64,000 nt of DNA from positions 9,948,528-10,012,527 of the forward strand of contig JARUPZ010000015.1 of assembly GCA_031213475.1 (NCBI GenBank), written 5' to 3'. The stretch is from Nereocystis luetkeana (lineage: Eukaryota; Sar; Phaeophyceae; Laminariales; Laminariaceae). The notes under the pieces are model-generated. The model saw only the letters and a program-made list of their open reading frames with translations, searched no databases and was not told the DNA's origin. Below are positions 1-12,500 of the stretch, one piece after another (the first letter of the stretch is position 1; every line of letters starts with the position of its first letter). Both the position numbers and the translations under genes were made by a program.

Positions 1-425
1 TCAAAGCATAGCATAGCATAACATAGCATAAAAAACATACAAGTAACATAATATAACGTGACGTAACGAAACGTACTACCAGGTATTACATGACGTAACG
101 TAACGTAATATGACATGACATGATATTATATGACATGACATAGTACGCGTTCGTTTTGGTCTTGGTGGTGGTTGATTGCTTGTTGATGTGCGTGTTTCGG
201 TTAGGATAGGAGGTTGCACTTGTTTGTTCTTGCTTTGCTTGTGCGTGTGCTTGTACATTTGCTTGGGGTTAAATTTGAGGGCGTGCTCGTGAATGTTCTG
301 GCGCTTTTGCTCGTGCTTTAGCTTGTGGATGTGTTTTGAGTACGTCCTTGTAATTTTCCTGTCCCTTTTTATTATGTTTCGTCCTTGTGTTCTTGCGCTG
401 TTGTGCATGCTCTTGTGCTTGGCAG
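1..425. other. Intron end upstream of first visible SIN3 exon
   Basis: No exon recognised. Positions 1-150 are a degenerate simple repeat built from words such as ACGTAACG, GCATA and ATGACATG. Positions 160-420 are GT/TG-rich on the + strand and end in the GCAG acceptor at 422-425. One TACCAGGTA word lies at 77-85. Long open frames on the - strand here are compositional. Confidence 0.5.
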
Positions 426-578
426 GGTGAAGCTGGAATCGACCGCGCCGCACTTTGTGCAGCCACACGTCACCCTGGTCTATCCTCCGGCGGAGGTACG
501 ACGAGACCTGCACCAGCTGCTCACTCACGCCGTGAAATGTTCCTCCAACTTCCTGGCTGACAAGGCCAAGATGCTCCG
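426..578 (+). CDS. SIN3: SIN3 exon a (PHVTLVYPP block)
   Basis: A 153-bp exon with acceptor GGCAG and donor GTGAGT, phase 2 on both sides. It encodes a block around QPHVTLVYPPAEVRRDL followed by HQLLTHAVK and a basic tail ending KAKMLR. It matches the animal SIN3 segment [26 protein letters not shown]...-KYKIKQIM in order and spacing. This segment lies just downstream of the HDAC-interaction domain. The GC-rich exon stands out from AT/GT-rich flanks. Confidence 0.75.
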
Positions 579-3500
579 GTGAGTTTCGCCGTCAGACAAT
601 TGAGCAGCGCGTCAAGTTTCATTTTGTATTTATTGTAGGACCTTTATGGTTGGAAGTACGGTCGTTTTAGTACTGCTCCCTCTATAGTGCCGGTTGACTA
701 GTGTCGGCTGCCCTCCACGAGATGGGGCCTTTGAAATCGTTCGGCCCAGATGTATATTGACCAGTGTGTTAGTGTGCGGAGTAGTGCCTGTTGCCGGTAT
801 GATATAGTGACGGTATGGCTGACTGGCTGGCTGGCGCATATCATACCGACACTGCTGTAGAGCGACTCTTGCTGTGTAGCGACATCAAAATGGCAAGCGT
901 GGTCGTCTTAACGGCCGTTCTCTTATTTATGTGGGCGTGCCATACGTGTAGTGTCGTGAGACAGCGTGTGTGCTCAGTGCGTTGAAGTAAGGGTACCCCA
1001 GCAATAGGGTATAGGGTACGTACGCTACCCCAACAAGCCGGATAATCAGCAGTTTGTTTTCTTCTTTTGTTTCCCTCTGGAATACTAAAGGGGTTGATAG
1101 TTGACTATTTATAGAAGTATTTATATTTACCTATACCCTCCTGCCCATACTAGTGTTATATGTATACCCTCCCTAGTATGGGTATATATCGTATTGTTGT
1201 AGTACAAATATGAGCCTTTGTTTGTGTGCCCATACTAGTGTAATACGTGTACCCCCCCTAGTATGGGTATTTATCGTATCGTTATAGTTCAAATATAGGT
1301 CTTTGTTTGTTGTACCCCCGTCCCCCCTCCCCCCCCCCCCCCGACCCCTCCGTATCTGCCGTAATAGTGTCATTCTTACTCCGCACATGGGAATTGATCG
1401 TATCACGTACCTGGTAGTGTTCAAGGTAAGACACCCAAGAGTTAGTTACATGGTACTGCCATTGCTGCCTCAGGAAGTGGCTACACCGGGAATTAAATGA
1501 ACTCATTGAAGCTGTCATCGATATGCGAGTCCGCCTCACAAGCGGTTCTTAGTGGGATGCAGCTCACCCTTCATGCGACTCGCCGGACACCTCATGGCGC
1601 TTCACGCTAGGTGCAAGCAATGTCTGACTGGTCGGTGAAAACCCGACATGCTCCGTCCCGCCATTGTAGGGATGCGAGGGTCTATGGTCATACGACTACG
1701 GCCATGCACGAGATCGAGTATATCTCTCCTATCGAGTACACCCCCCCCCCCCCCCGCCCCCCTCCTCTCTTCAAACGCCTTCCCCACATTCCCCGGCGAG
1801 CGGGATTTTGTTCATGCTTTGCACTACAGGACTCTGCCGATTCTACGCGCGTGGATGGGAGGTTTGTTGTCCTGGGAAGAGAAGAATTCTGACCGTAGGA
1901 TATTGAAGCCGCCCAACGACCCTATTGGAAGGGGGGTGGTGGGGACTCCAACCCCTGGCCTTGCACAGGTGGAGACGAGCGGTTTGGTGAGCCTATCCCA
2001 AGTACCTGATGCGATAAGTACAGTGAATACCCCGACCCAAGAGAGGTGTGGTACAGGCCGAAAATGCCACTCTTCACTTTTCATAACCGTCTCTCTAATC
2101 CACAGTGCAGAGGATAGTAATAGTGGAGAACGTATGCGTAGGCGGCTCCGGGCAATTCAGCCTCCCTCAACTGTACTATTCGCTTAGTCGAGGTGAAGTC
2201 TCCTAAAAAGGGGTAGCCACTATGGCACCCTGGCAAACTCTTGTTTCGGCTGTAAATTGGCTGGACTTGAAGGCTAGATGGTACAGTATAGAGTACCAGT
2301 ACCTGGTATTAAATACTAGTGTTAATAGTGGGGTGCCGAATTATGCCAACTAACTGACTTGAATATTGTTTCTCGTGCAAAACCACAACCCTACACTAGT
2401 TGCAGGTAGCTTGTCCCGAATAGAGGGGTTGCAGTATTTCCTATACTATTCATTGAGGGGTTATCCGTGGTGCTACAGTTTAGTACCTGGTAGGTATCAA
2501 TTAAAAACAATCCTCGATTTATAAACGCGCCACTCATATGCAAAGACGCAGAACTCCCGTAGTTTACCGCACACGACTATTGAATAACTTGAATACCTAG
2601 CCAAAACTATTCTAATCGAGGCACGGTAATACCCAACGAACCAACCAATCAACTGATAATTTGTTGCCGAAATGTAGTCAGCCAAGTCACAGCCCTGGTG
2701 ACTAGGAGTAGTAGACTATTTACTTTAAAAAACACCAATAGTACCCCAGTGATACGAAGCACCACAGGGTATTAAATAAAAATAGTGCATCCTGTCTGGT
2801 GGGTACGGCACTGCTGTCCAATATGACTATTTTTACCGCTCAAGTGATCTGCTGGAAGGGTTCTCGGGTCCTCGAGTACTGATCCCGCGACTGAGAAGCA
2901 GGTCTGCCTCGTGGGTATAGACTATGACTCTGTACGTAGTCACAATACATGACGAATCTGCCGGGTGTGAATTCGACGAAAAGCACGATTGATTCCTGTT
3001 CACACAGCTGTCAATCAGCAGGATTTCACAGCTACTAACTAGTTAACCAAAAGAAGAGAACCAAAAATAACGGAGGGAGAGGAGAGGGGAGGGGTGGCGA
3101 GGGGGTGGGGGGGGGGGAAGACACCGCCTCCGCATGTCGACTGTGATTGGATCGGGAGGTTTGGCCAAACGTTCAGCAACCTGTCTGGTACCAATAGCAT
3201 CGACCTCAATCATCCCTTAATACCTTTGTCCCATTCCTCCTTTTTATTTTTATTTTCCCACGTTGATTGTGTTTTGTGTTGTCTTCTTCCTCCAGGTTCT
3301 GTTGAGGACAGGGCAGGCACGCGTGACGGCAGTGACAAGGGGCCCGGCCCCGATCCCCTCACCTGGACGGGCTGTCCCGCCCGGTCCGGTCATCTCTATG
3401 GAGGGGGTAATGGTTTCCACGGGGGAACGCGTCGCTGTCGATGCCAAGGAGATTCTTCTGGTGAGTGAGGGAGTTGTAGAGGGAAGTGGGAGGGCGGGGG

Positions 3501-6500
3501 GGGTGTACTCATGTGTTATCTGCGCATCCCTTTCAACACGGAGCAGGGGGGGGGTACTCATGCAATGCATGATCGTAATTATATGATCGTAGACCCCTAC
3601 AGTACCGGGACGGAGCACGTCTGGCGTTTACCGACCAGGCAGGCCTTGCTTGAGGTAGAGGCTGTAGAAGGAAGAGGGGGGGGGGTCTGCCGTTGAACAC
3701 GGATGGCGTTCTTCTGGGGATGGGGCGAGTTGTAGAGGGAAGCGGGAGGGGTTTTTGCTGCGGCACGTGCATGAAAAAGGTTGGTATTCTGGGATATTTT
3801 CCTGCCGTTCAATACTACAGGAGAGGGCCTGGAAAGAGTGCCCGGTACTTTATACGATAGTACGAACGGGCTTTGGTTTTGTGGGGAAATGGTCGAATCC
3901 TGTGTTGTGCGTGTTCGTGGTGACGTTGGTGTGGTATCAACCGAGTCACTCACGCGTGTTGTGCCCGGTATTTAGTGTTATTCGGTACCTGGTGGCGGGG
4001 CTGCTTAGCTTGATTGCACGCATGCCTTAGGACCTCGTGTGCGTGCCATTGAAGAGTATTTCGGTACATGAGCTGTACGTGGGCGAGCGCAAGCTAAGCT
4101 ATCACCTGCAACTCCCCCCCTCCCCCTTTTCCTTCCTCCCTCCCTCCCTCCCTCCCTCCCTCCCTCCCTCCCTCCCGTGCCCTCCCTCTACAACCTCCTC
4201 CCGAAGGTTCGTCCGGAAGAAGCGGCATGGGTCCCGCCTTCCCCCCTCAGCGAAGAAGGAGGTGGAGATGGAGGCGGTGGTAGTTCGGGTACAGGGAGTG
4301 GGGCGGAGGGTTCGGAAAGCGAGATGGATGTGGATGGAGGGGTGGACTTGGGACCGTTGCTCCCAAGCTCCGAGCGCATGATGCTGTGCACCCAGGTAGC
4401 TATGAGGGAGAAGGGGGGTGGGGGGGGTTGTGGGAGGGCGGGGGGCGGGGGGTTACGCTTACTTTTTCAGGAACTGCGTCGTTCGAGTAGTGTGGTTGGT
4501 GTTTGGTGGGGGTGAGGGCGGTGGTGCTGTCAGTATTGGTGTCAGTGTTGGTGATTGCATGGGACCATGGCGCCGTCGTCAGGTTGTTCGTCTGCAAGAC
4601 CCTGATCATGTATATTTTTTGTTGTTGCAGACTTCCCACGGACCGTGAAACAAATTTACGACGTCAGGTTCTTCGTCTGCAGGACCCGGGGTTAGTTGTT
4701 GCAGACAATCCACGGACCGTGAAACAAATTTACGATAGGAAATCCAATTCTTGGCGCTTCTCGTTTGGTCTCGTTTGGCGTATGACGATATGGCATGTCA
4801 CTGTTGGTCATTTGTGATTGGCGACAGCAGTGTACCCATTATAACATTTTGAGACCACCCACTGACAAGCTACTATTTAATGGTAGTAAATATAGTATTA
4901 TCCCTACAGTGATATGGTCTTATCTCATACCTGGTACCACTGAAAAAATGACGCCATACTAGTTCCAAGCACTTGTTTCGGTCTCTAGCCGATATACCAG
5001 GTACGTGGATTTGTCGTGTGCTCTCCGGTATAGTCTCATGCCGGATTGGTTTAAAATGGGTACCAGGTATGGCTTTAAACCCCGATATACGTTTTTAATA
5101 GTGATGATTGCTGATTCGAGACTGGTAACTGACGATCGAGGATTCGCGATTGCCTCGTAGAGGTTGAAGATTTACGATTGACGAGCTGCTCCACGAACAC
5201 CGCTCGTTCATTCGTGGGTTCGTTGGTGAATATGTCTGTTAATTCGATTCCTTTGTGCGTTGGTTCGATTCCTCAACCGATACCGTCAGCTTTGTCCGCT
5301 GGGTCGTCCTCGTTTGTTCATTCTTTACGGCTTTGGGGATGGAAACAGGAGCTGTACGTGCTGATGAGGCTTCACCACGTGCTCTGCGAGCGTCTTGGCA
5401 AGGCCGTGTCCCTTGCAGAGGAAGCGAAGGCCCGCAAGGCCAGCCAGGTCAGAGGAAAATCACACCGATGTAGACTACTTCTAGATAATAAATTGTAGAC
5501 GACTTCTATATATTAGACGTAGGTTATAAATCAGAAGTAGTATATATTGGATAGTACCCTGTCACCTAGAGGCGTGAGAAGAAGCGTCTGGTGTACCATG
5601 TACATTTATAGAATAAAAACAACAGCTGTGAGATCGAGGATTTCGTCGAAACTTTTCTTTGCAAGCTGTGTGTGTGATACTCGATTGCGCGTTCTTCGGG
5701 TTTTATATGGCCTCATGCAGGAAATACAGTCCGTACAAGAGGAAAACTAAAATTGACGCTGCAGAGTTCAAGGAGTGGGTGTGTCTATTTGGGAAACCAA
5801 ATAAATGTATATTTCGAGGTTGCACGTAGCTTGCCACGAGGGGGATTTTTTTCCGGTGTGTATTTCATACCTGGTAATATTGCTTTATAAATTTGTAATG
5901 GGATACCATCATCACTATTAATACTACCGAGCAGCATTACATAATAAGGAGATCTGCCTGTATTTGATATATAAGACAAATTAATGGGGCGTGCGAGCAG
6001 CAAGCAATATATCACCCACGCCCGAGGCCGCCACAGCAGTCAGGGTAGGGGAGCACAGTGGGATACGACTAGGAGAGGCATGATCAGACCCTCCAGGGTC
6101 AGCAACGAAACATATTGCAGGCTGACCTACTACGTGATAGGAGCTGCGTGAGGGTGTAGAATCTACACGACGTCGTCGTTGTACCTCGTCGTATATATGT
6201 GTCTTTTGGTCTTTCCACAAACGACGAAGCTGTTTTTCACCACGAAGAAAGCCGGTAGCCCCGGTGGTTCAGTCGTACCCTCAAACGCTACAAGCAGGAG
6301 GTGCTGGAAATCGAATCCCATGTGGGTCGGATTTTTTAGTAAAATTTGCAAAATATACAAAAGGCGAATCGACTGCTGACGGCGCCTATTACTAGTAGCA
6401 TGGGTAGGCGCAATTCGATGCGAGTCGACGAGGGAAGGGAAGGTCGAAGTCTTCTCGTGATACAAATGCAAGGCACGAACTGTAGAGGGGAGGAGAGAAA

Positions 6501-9500
6501 AGAGCCTGCTTTGTGACCCCGGATCTGAGTTACGACTAGGAAGGAGAGAGAAAAGAAAGGTGGAGAAAATAAATGGGACGGGAAAAAAAGAAGAAGAAAA
6601 AACACTTACAAATATTTCATGGTGTGTCAGGCAAAGTTAAAAGTTGACAACAATAAATCGGTTTCGGTTCATGAAAAAAAACTACGTAGTAAGCGTAAAT
6701 ATAGAACATGTTTGTACGGTATTGTATATAGGTAGTCTAGAGCAGCGGCAAAGCTACACGAATCGGCCTGAAATCGATTCCTGAAGTATACACCGTCCCG
6801 CTTAGACGCACGAGGTCATGTACGACCCGTATAGCACCCGCAATCGACGTATCACACATAGCTTACAAAGACGAGTTTCGAAGAAATATATATATCGATC
6901 TCGCACCTGAGGAGTCTTTTTGTTTTCTCCAAAAATTTGGTCCGGGTTGCAGATCCCCAATGCCCACCTCAAGGTTTAGACCCACCAGGGAAGGTATATC
7001 CTTGATATGTTTATCTATTTACTGCGGTAGTTTATATTTTGACATGAGGGGGGATGCCATAAAAGCTGCATGAGCTACAGCAGCAGAGGTTTCCTGTACT
7101 CAGGTTCAGAACGTGCACATAATCTCACGACGGCAGGATATAGTGTGCATGATCTACAGTAGGTCATGATCTGTCTACATGATCTAGATCGTGCTCTGCC
7201 TCCGAGTTGTGAAGCTTGAGCATAATGCTTTTCGTGTGTATTGGTATGGCACACAGAAGGACCGCCCTCTGAACGCGATCGCTCGTGAGATTGGCGAGTC
7301 GGAGGAGGATAAGCTGGTGCAAGCTCTGGGCATGGGAGCACCGGAAGGCAGGAGCAATGTGTTGTACTCGCGTTCCGGCGCTTTCCCGTGCCCAGAGCTC
7401 GCACCAGCGTGTCCTCCTCCGTATCGCAATGTTGCACTCGCCTTCCGGTGCTCTCGTGCCCAGAGCTCGCACCAGCTTATCCTCCTCCGTATCGCAATAC
7501 CTACGAATGGTAGTATGACACGATCATATAAACACAATACTGATGTACGTAAATAAACTAATAAATAATACGGAGATGCTAAAATAGGGGGGTGATAATT
7601 TGCCGCCCCCGGCAGAAGAACTCCATACCAACGGAAACCACGACCCACGACTACAGCAGCAGTTCAGCAGCACGTACCAGGGATACAATTAGCTGTTGCG
7701 CTGTTGCGCTAGCGCAACATTTTTGTCAAAATGGCCCCTTTTCTATCCGCCCTACAAGTACAACAAAGGAAATTTAGGTTCTGATTCCGATACACACTTT
7801 TTCGAGGTTAGGGTGGCGTTTAAACGCACTTTGTTACTTGGTTTTCGGGCATATTTTCGCGCATACTGTGTATAGCAATTTTTGGCCTCCGGCGGCCCTC
7901 CCGGGGGGGGCCTGCGATGGCCCGGCATGCAACAGACGCCTGACCACTATGAATAATTATATCCCTCGCACGTACTGTATGTCATCTATAAGGAAATCAT
8001 CTCCTATACTACTGTACTACGGCTGCCATGTACGAGCTGGGCCAGCCATAAAACAGATTTTCATTCGATTGGCGGTTTTGCAGTCTTTTGTCTACATTTT
8101 GATTCTAAATTTGACAAGCGTGTTCCTAAGCCTACCGTGCACTTGCAGACACCCCAAATTTTGAAATCCGAGTTGATTTCGTTGAGAAATATCGAATAAA
8201 TCCCCGTCACACACGTAGATATTTTCCGTACGAAAGCCTATACGAACCGCGAAAATCTGTACAGAGTGGATCACGCTGATTCTCAGTGTGAACATTTCCT
8301 GGCGCATGGCGAAAGGATCGATATCCTCACTATCGCCTATTTCATTGTCTGTCAAGAGATACAGTGTGTTTATGATACGCTATACTAAGTCAAGATGTTA
8401 CGATGAGGGACACAAAATCCCGATCTCCCAGCCCAGTTTTTCGCTTTTGTATGAAACGTTGACAATCGATTTTTATGAGCATAACAGATATATATATATG
8501 CACGGTGGTACGTTTTTCTGTTCTCAATTTTTTTAGACGCTTCGTCGCAAAACAAAAATCCCAATTCTAATAATATCGGGGAAGCTCACGAAAAAAACAA
8601 GCAAAAAAAACGTTCTCTCGTAAATAAGTTTACTACCTATCTATACAAACAGAAAACACGTGTCCAATTTTCAGTTCCTGATTCCCAAAAACCGCCTCGG
8701 ATATCTAGTCCAGCCATTATGTTTGTGTCTTGCCCGGCCCACCTCGTATTACGTACGGGTTGTGATTTCTCACATACGTACAAACACACTGCTGCTGGAC
8801 GATACCTATTGAAAAAAAACGCCCCAGGGACATACTTACCCACCACTTACTTTCTACTGTCTTTGCGTGTGCTGTACGTAGAGCAAAGAGGGGGCACAGA
8901 ACAATAATCCCCGTGGGGATTATAATTTTCAGTCCAAGGATAAATATAACAACTCCATATATACAAATTACAGATGAAAACCGCGATGCACAGCAGTACA
9001 CAGCATACACGCCTACCCACCCACACCCACTCACTTACCATCCCACCCCCACCCACTCACTCACCATCCCACCCCCACCCACACTCACGAAGTCTACGTA
9101 TGTACCTGGGATGAGTATGCTTTTAGTGTGCGCCCGCTACATCGCTCGCTCGTTCGCTCGATATTTCCCCCCCTCGCAACAGAAGAAGCATAAGTAAGTA
9201 CGAAAAGCTGTAAAGGGAATTATAGCGCCATATATATCTAAAAACAGCTTCACTTACTGTAGCATAATTGTAGCATACAAGGCTGCGCATGTGTGCCGGC
9301 GGCATACACACATGCTCCGGGAAAGGGTGAAGGGGCTGAGGGGTTGGGAGCTTTAAATCGGAGATACCTTTGTTCCAATAAATTGTTGTCGTCGGTGTTC
9401 AGGAGCAAATACAATGCCACGCATCACTAAAAAGTCGACGGCGCACACACATATGTATAATATGATATGCTCTCGGACCCAACGCGAAAAACCATACCAA

Positions 9501-12500
9501 CAATAATTCCGGTACGTTGCACGATACTGTATCATCAGGTACGTGCCGGTACAACAACGAACACTCCTCATGCTGCCTCTGTCAATACATACCTGGCATA
9601 TATATGATACCTGGTACGATACAGCAACAGGAGAGGAGACGATGCCGGTCGAAATATATACCTGTCTCGTTGGGCACTTTTCTGATCTTTTTTGGCATTC
9701 ATCCCATTTATTGACTTCGCCCTTGTCCCTCTCTCTACATCCTCCCTAGTCGTAACTCAGATTCGGGGTCACACAGCAGGTTCTCTTCCCCCTTCCCCAC
9801 TACGGTTCGTCGCTTGCATTTTTATCGTGAGAACAAATCAGCCAATTCTTCCCTCGTCGACTTGTCGCGTCGGATTCGGTGCCACCTGGAATCCAATTAC
9901 ATGTTGGTTTATCTGCGTACCACGACATTTCGTATTTCGGCAATCAACATGCAGCATACATCCTGTGACGACTTACTGTATCGTAGATATCATAGCTATT
10001 AATAATAGGATATCGACCGAATATACAAATGGTTTTGGAGGGCCTTTAACAATCTGGGAGAAGGGATCTTTAGGTTGGTAGGCTGTTCGGGTGTTTTGGT
10101 TCCTGTTGGGATCAAGGTACGGGCGAAGACCCAACCCAACCCCTGACTCTAACCCTAACCCTAACCCTAACCCTGACCCTAACCCTGATCCCAAACCGCA
10201 GCCAAAACGGGCCAAAACTCGCCATAAACGCGGCTACGCCGAGTCTGCATCGAACCAGGAAATTTCTCTGTTGCGGACGACGATTCCGAAGTGCAGACCA
10301 CGCTACACATTTTTCAAGTAAAAACATCCATAAAGATCCCTTCTCCCAAACTGCTAAACCTACTCTGGTTTTGTAGAGGAAATATCATGGAATATGATAG
10401 CACACCACGTGCGAGAGAGACGTACTACTGCTGTAGAGCAGGCCAAGCAACAGGGTAGGCTAAACTGCGTCGACGTCGGTGATTATTGTTCTTGTTAGGA
10501 CGGACGAAGGTGTTTATCGATGACAAGCGCGCATGTCGTTCTTTGACATTCGAGCCTGTCTGTCGTTGTTGTGGTTGTTGTTCTCACGTTCACTCATCGC
10601 CACAATACAATGCAGTCCGTGGTCGCAGGACAGGGTCCAATAATTCTGGAGTAGAAGAAAATACCTTGGCGAAAGAAAACAAGCTAATAATAGTACACAA
10701 TGTCATGATAACTGAAGCACCTCTACACCTCAGAGAAAAAATAAAAAGTGAGGTTCGCGCACGTACGTATCAGATACATGCGGTACGCTGTACAAGTCGC
10801 GACAGAAAACGAGAAGACCACATACTACCCAGAAAAAATAGACAGGATGAAAATAACAACTCGACGTCGAAAAATCGAAACCGTAATAAAAAATCACAAC
10901 TCCAACAGGAAAGAGAGGGGGAAAAGTTCATTTCAGGCAAGGAAACAACAGAAAGCAAGAAATCAAGAAAGGAAACACACAAGAGAATGCGCATAGTTTT
11001 GCAGATTGCAGGCTCGCACGCTACTCGAGGGATGTAGAACAGTGATGAGAACAAAAAGACAAACATACGAACTGCACCACCAAGGACCATTATCGGAGAG
11101 GATGTTTTCCATAATTTCCAAAGTTTGGAAATAATTGAATATATGTACCAATATACGGAGGCGTTCTGTCTCTATTCACGAAATTCTATAGAAGCAAAAA
11201 AAAACAAGTTCGTTAAATTTCACACATTTGAAAAAAAACAGGAAAATATGGAAGATTAAAAATTGCGCCAACAAAAAATCGAAAATTTGGGAAAAAAAAC
11301 TCTCCGATAAGAAGGACCATAAGAACACCAGGGAAGGAAAAAACAAATTATCAGACAAGAAACCAAAAGGAAGACGAAGCAAAGCAAACAGCAAAAAACG
11401 AAAGAAAAGCAGAGAGCAAAAAAGCAAAACGGAATACCCTGGTATACAAACAGAGACACAAGGAGGGACAAACGGCAAAGAAGGAAAGATGAAAAGAAGG
11501 GACAAACACGGGACAAACACGGGCGGGGGGGAAATGTTAATACGAAAGGCAGGAAGTGGTGCCTGCAGACACGCAAAGTTGCTCGGGTGGCACCATGCTA
11601 GTTAATTGGGTCCCAAAGAAGATAGCGCATCATGACAATGATGACCATACCCATGCTTCAGTCAGTTGGGCAGACCGCCCCCCCCCCCCCCCTCCCCCCT
11701 ATCCCTCATCGTCCCCCTTTCGCCCCCCCCCCCTCTTCCTTGCCATTCTGCGCACGTGCGTTGGCGTGAACGGCTGCAGTCGTGGTTGCAACCATCCTGT
11801 GCCGTTCTGCCGATGTCTTCTCATCCTTAGGCCATTTCCGTTTGAAAACCTCCGCCCCTTCCTCGACCCGTCGGAGCCATGTGCCGGCTTTCTGTGCTGC
11901 CTCGTGCCACCCTCCGAGCTTGATGCCAAACACCTTGAGGTCCTCCTCAAGGTACCTCATCCAGTCCCACTCCTGTCCTCCGGAGTAGTCCTCACCCCCG
12001 ACCACCTCCCCAAACATCACCCTCTTCGGCAGACTCTCCTCTCACATGCGTGTCACATACCTGGTAGCCCGCAAACCACAGCCTACGTCTGCGTACCGGC
12101 GTCTCAACGCTCTCAGAGTTTGTCCTTAGAAGTGCGCTAGGATACGATGGAATATGGTCTTCGCGCTTTCGTTTTCGCCAGCCGATGCATCGGAGGAGCA
12201 TCTTGTAGTGGACCTCCCGTAGCCTGCCGTAACCCGTCTTGCTCGGGCTCCAAGTAACGCAACCGTAGAACGACGTTTCGATCACCTCGGCTCTCAGCAT
12301 CCTCAACTTCAGGCGTAGGCGCATACCCGGGCGGTCATAGATTTCTATCTTATACCGCCCGAAGCATATGGGGACGTGGGTGTGTGTTTCAGTTTTCATT
12401 GAGGTCTGTCACAGTTTATTTATTTTTAGCTGTCGAATAATATCACATCATATCGCAATGGCGACCAACCACAGCAAACGAACGCATTATGCGCAGCATT

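Larger units (their letters stand above)
579..1829. other. Intron with short tandem duplication and R1 copy
   Basis: Contains an approximately 85-bp direct duplication (1140-1223 and 1224-1310; shared words CCCATACTAGTGT and CTAGTATGGGTAT), poly-C runs at 1325-1344 and 1740-1756, and a reverse R1 repeat copy at 1365-1757. Nothing coding seen from 640 to 1140. Confidence 0.6.

Noticed and set aside
3094-3468. Alternative frame through exon c (ORF starting at 3094)
   Set aside because: It would read a poly-G run as protein and would not give a phase matching exon d; the frame chosen starts at a strong acceptor and is open to the donor.
11176-11605. Phe/Leu-rich - strand ORFs and Lys-rich + strand ORF
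   Set aside because: A-rich LINE 3' region; composition alone accounts for the open frames, and the + frame has no domain.
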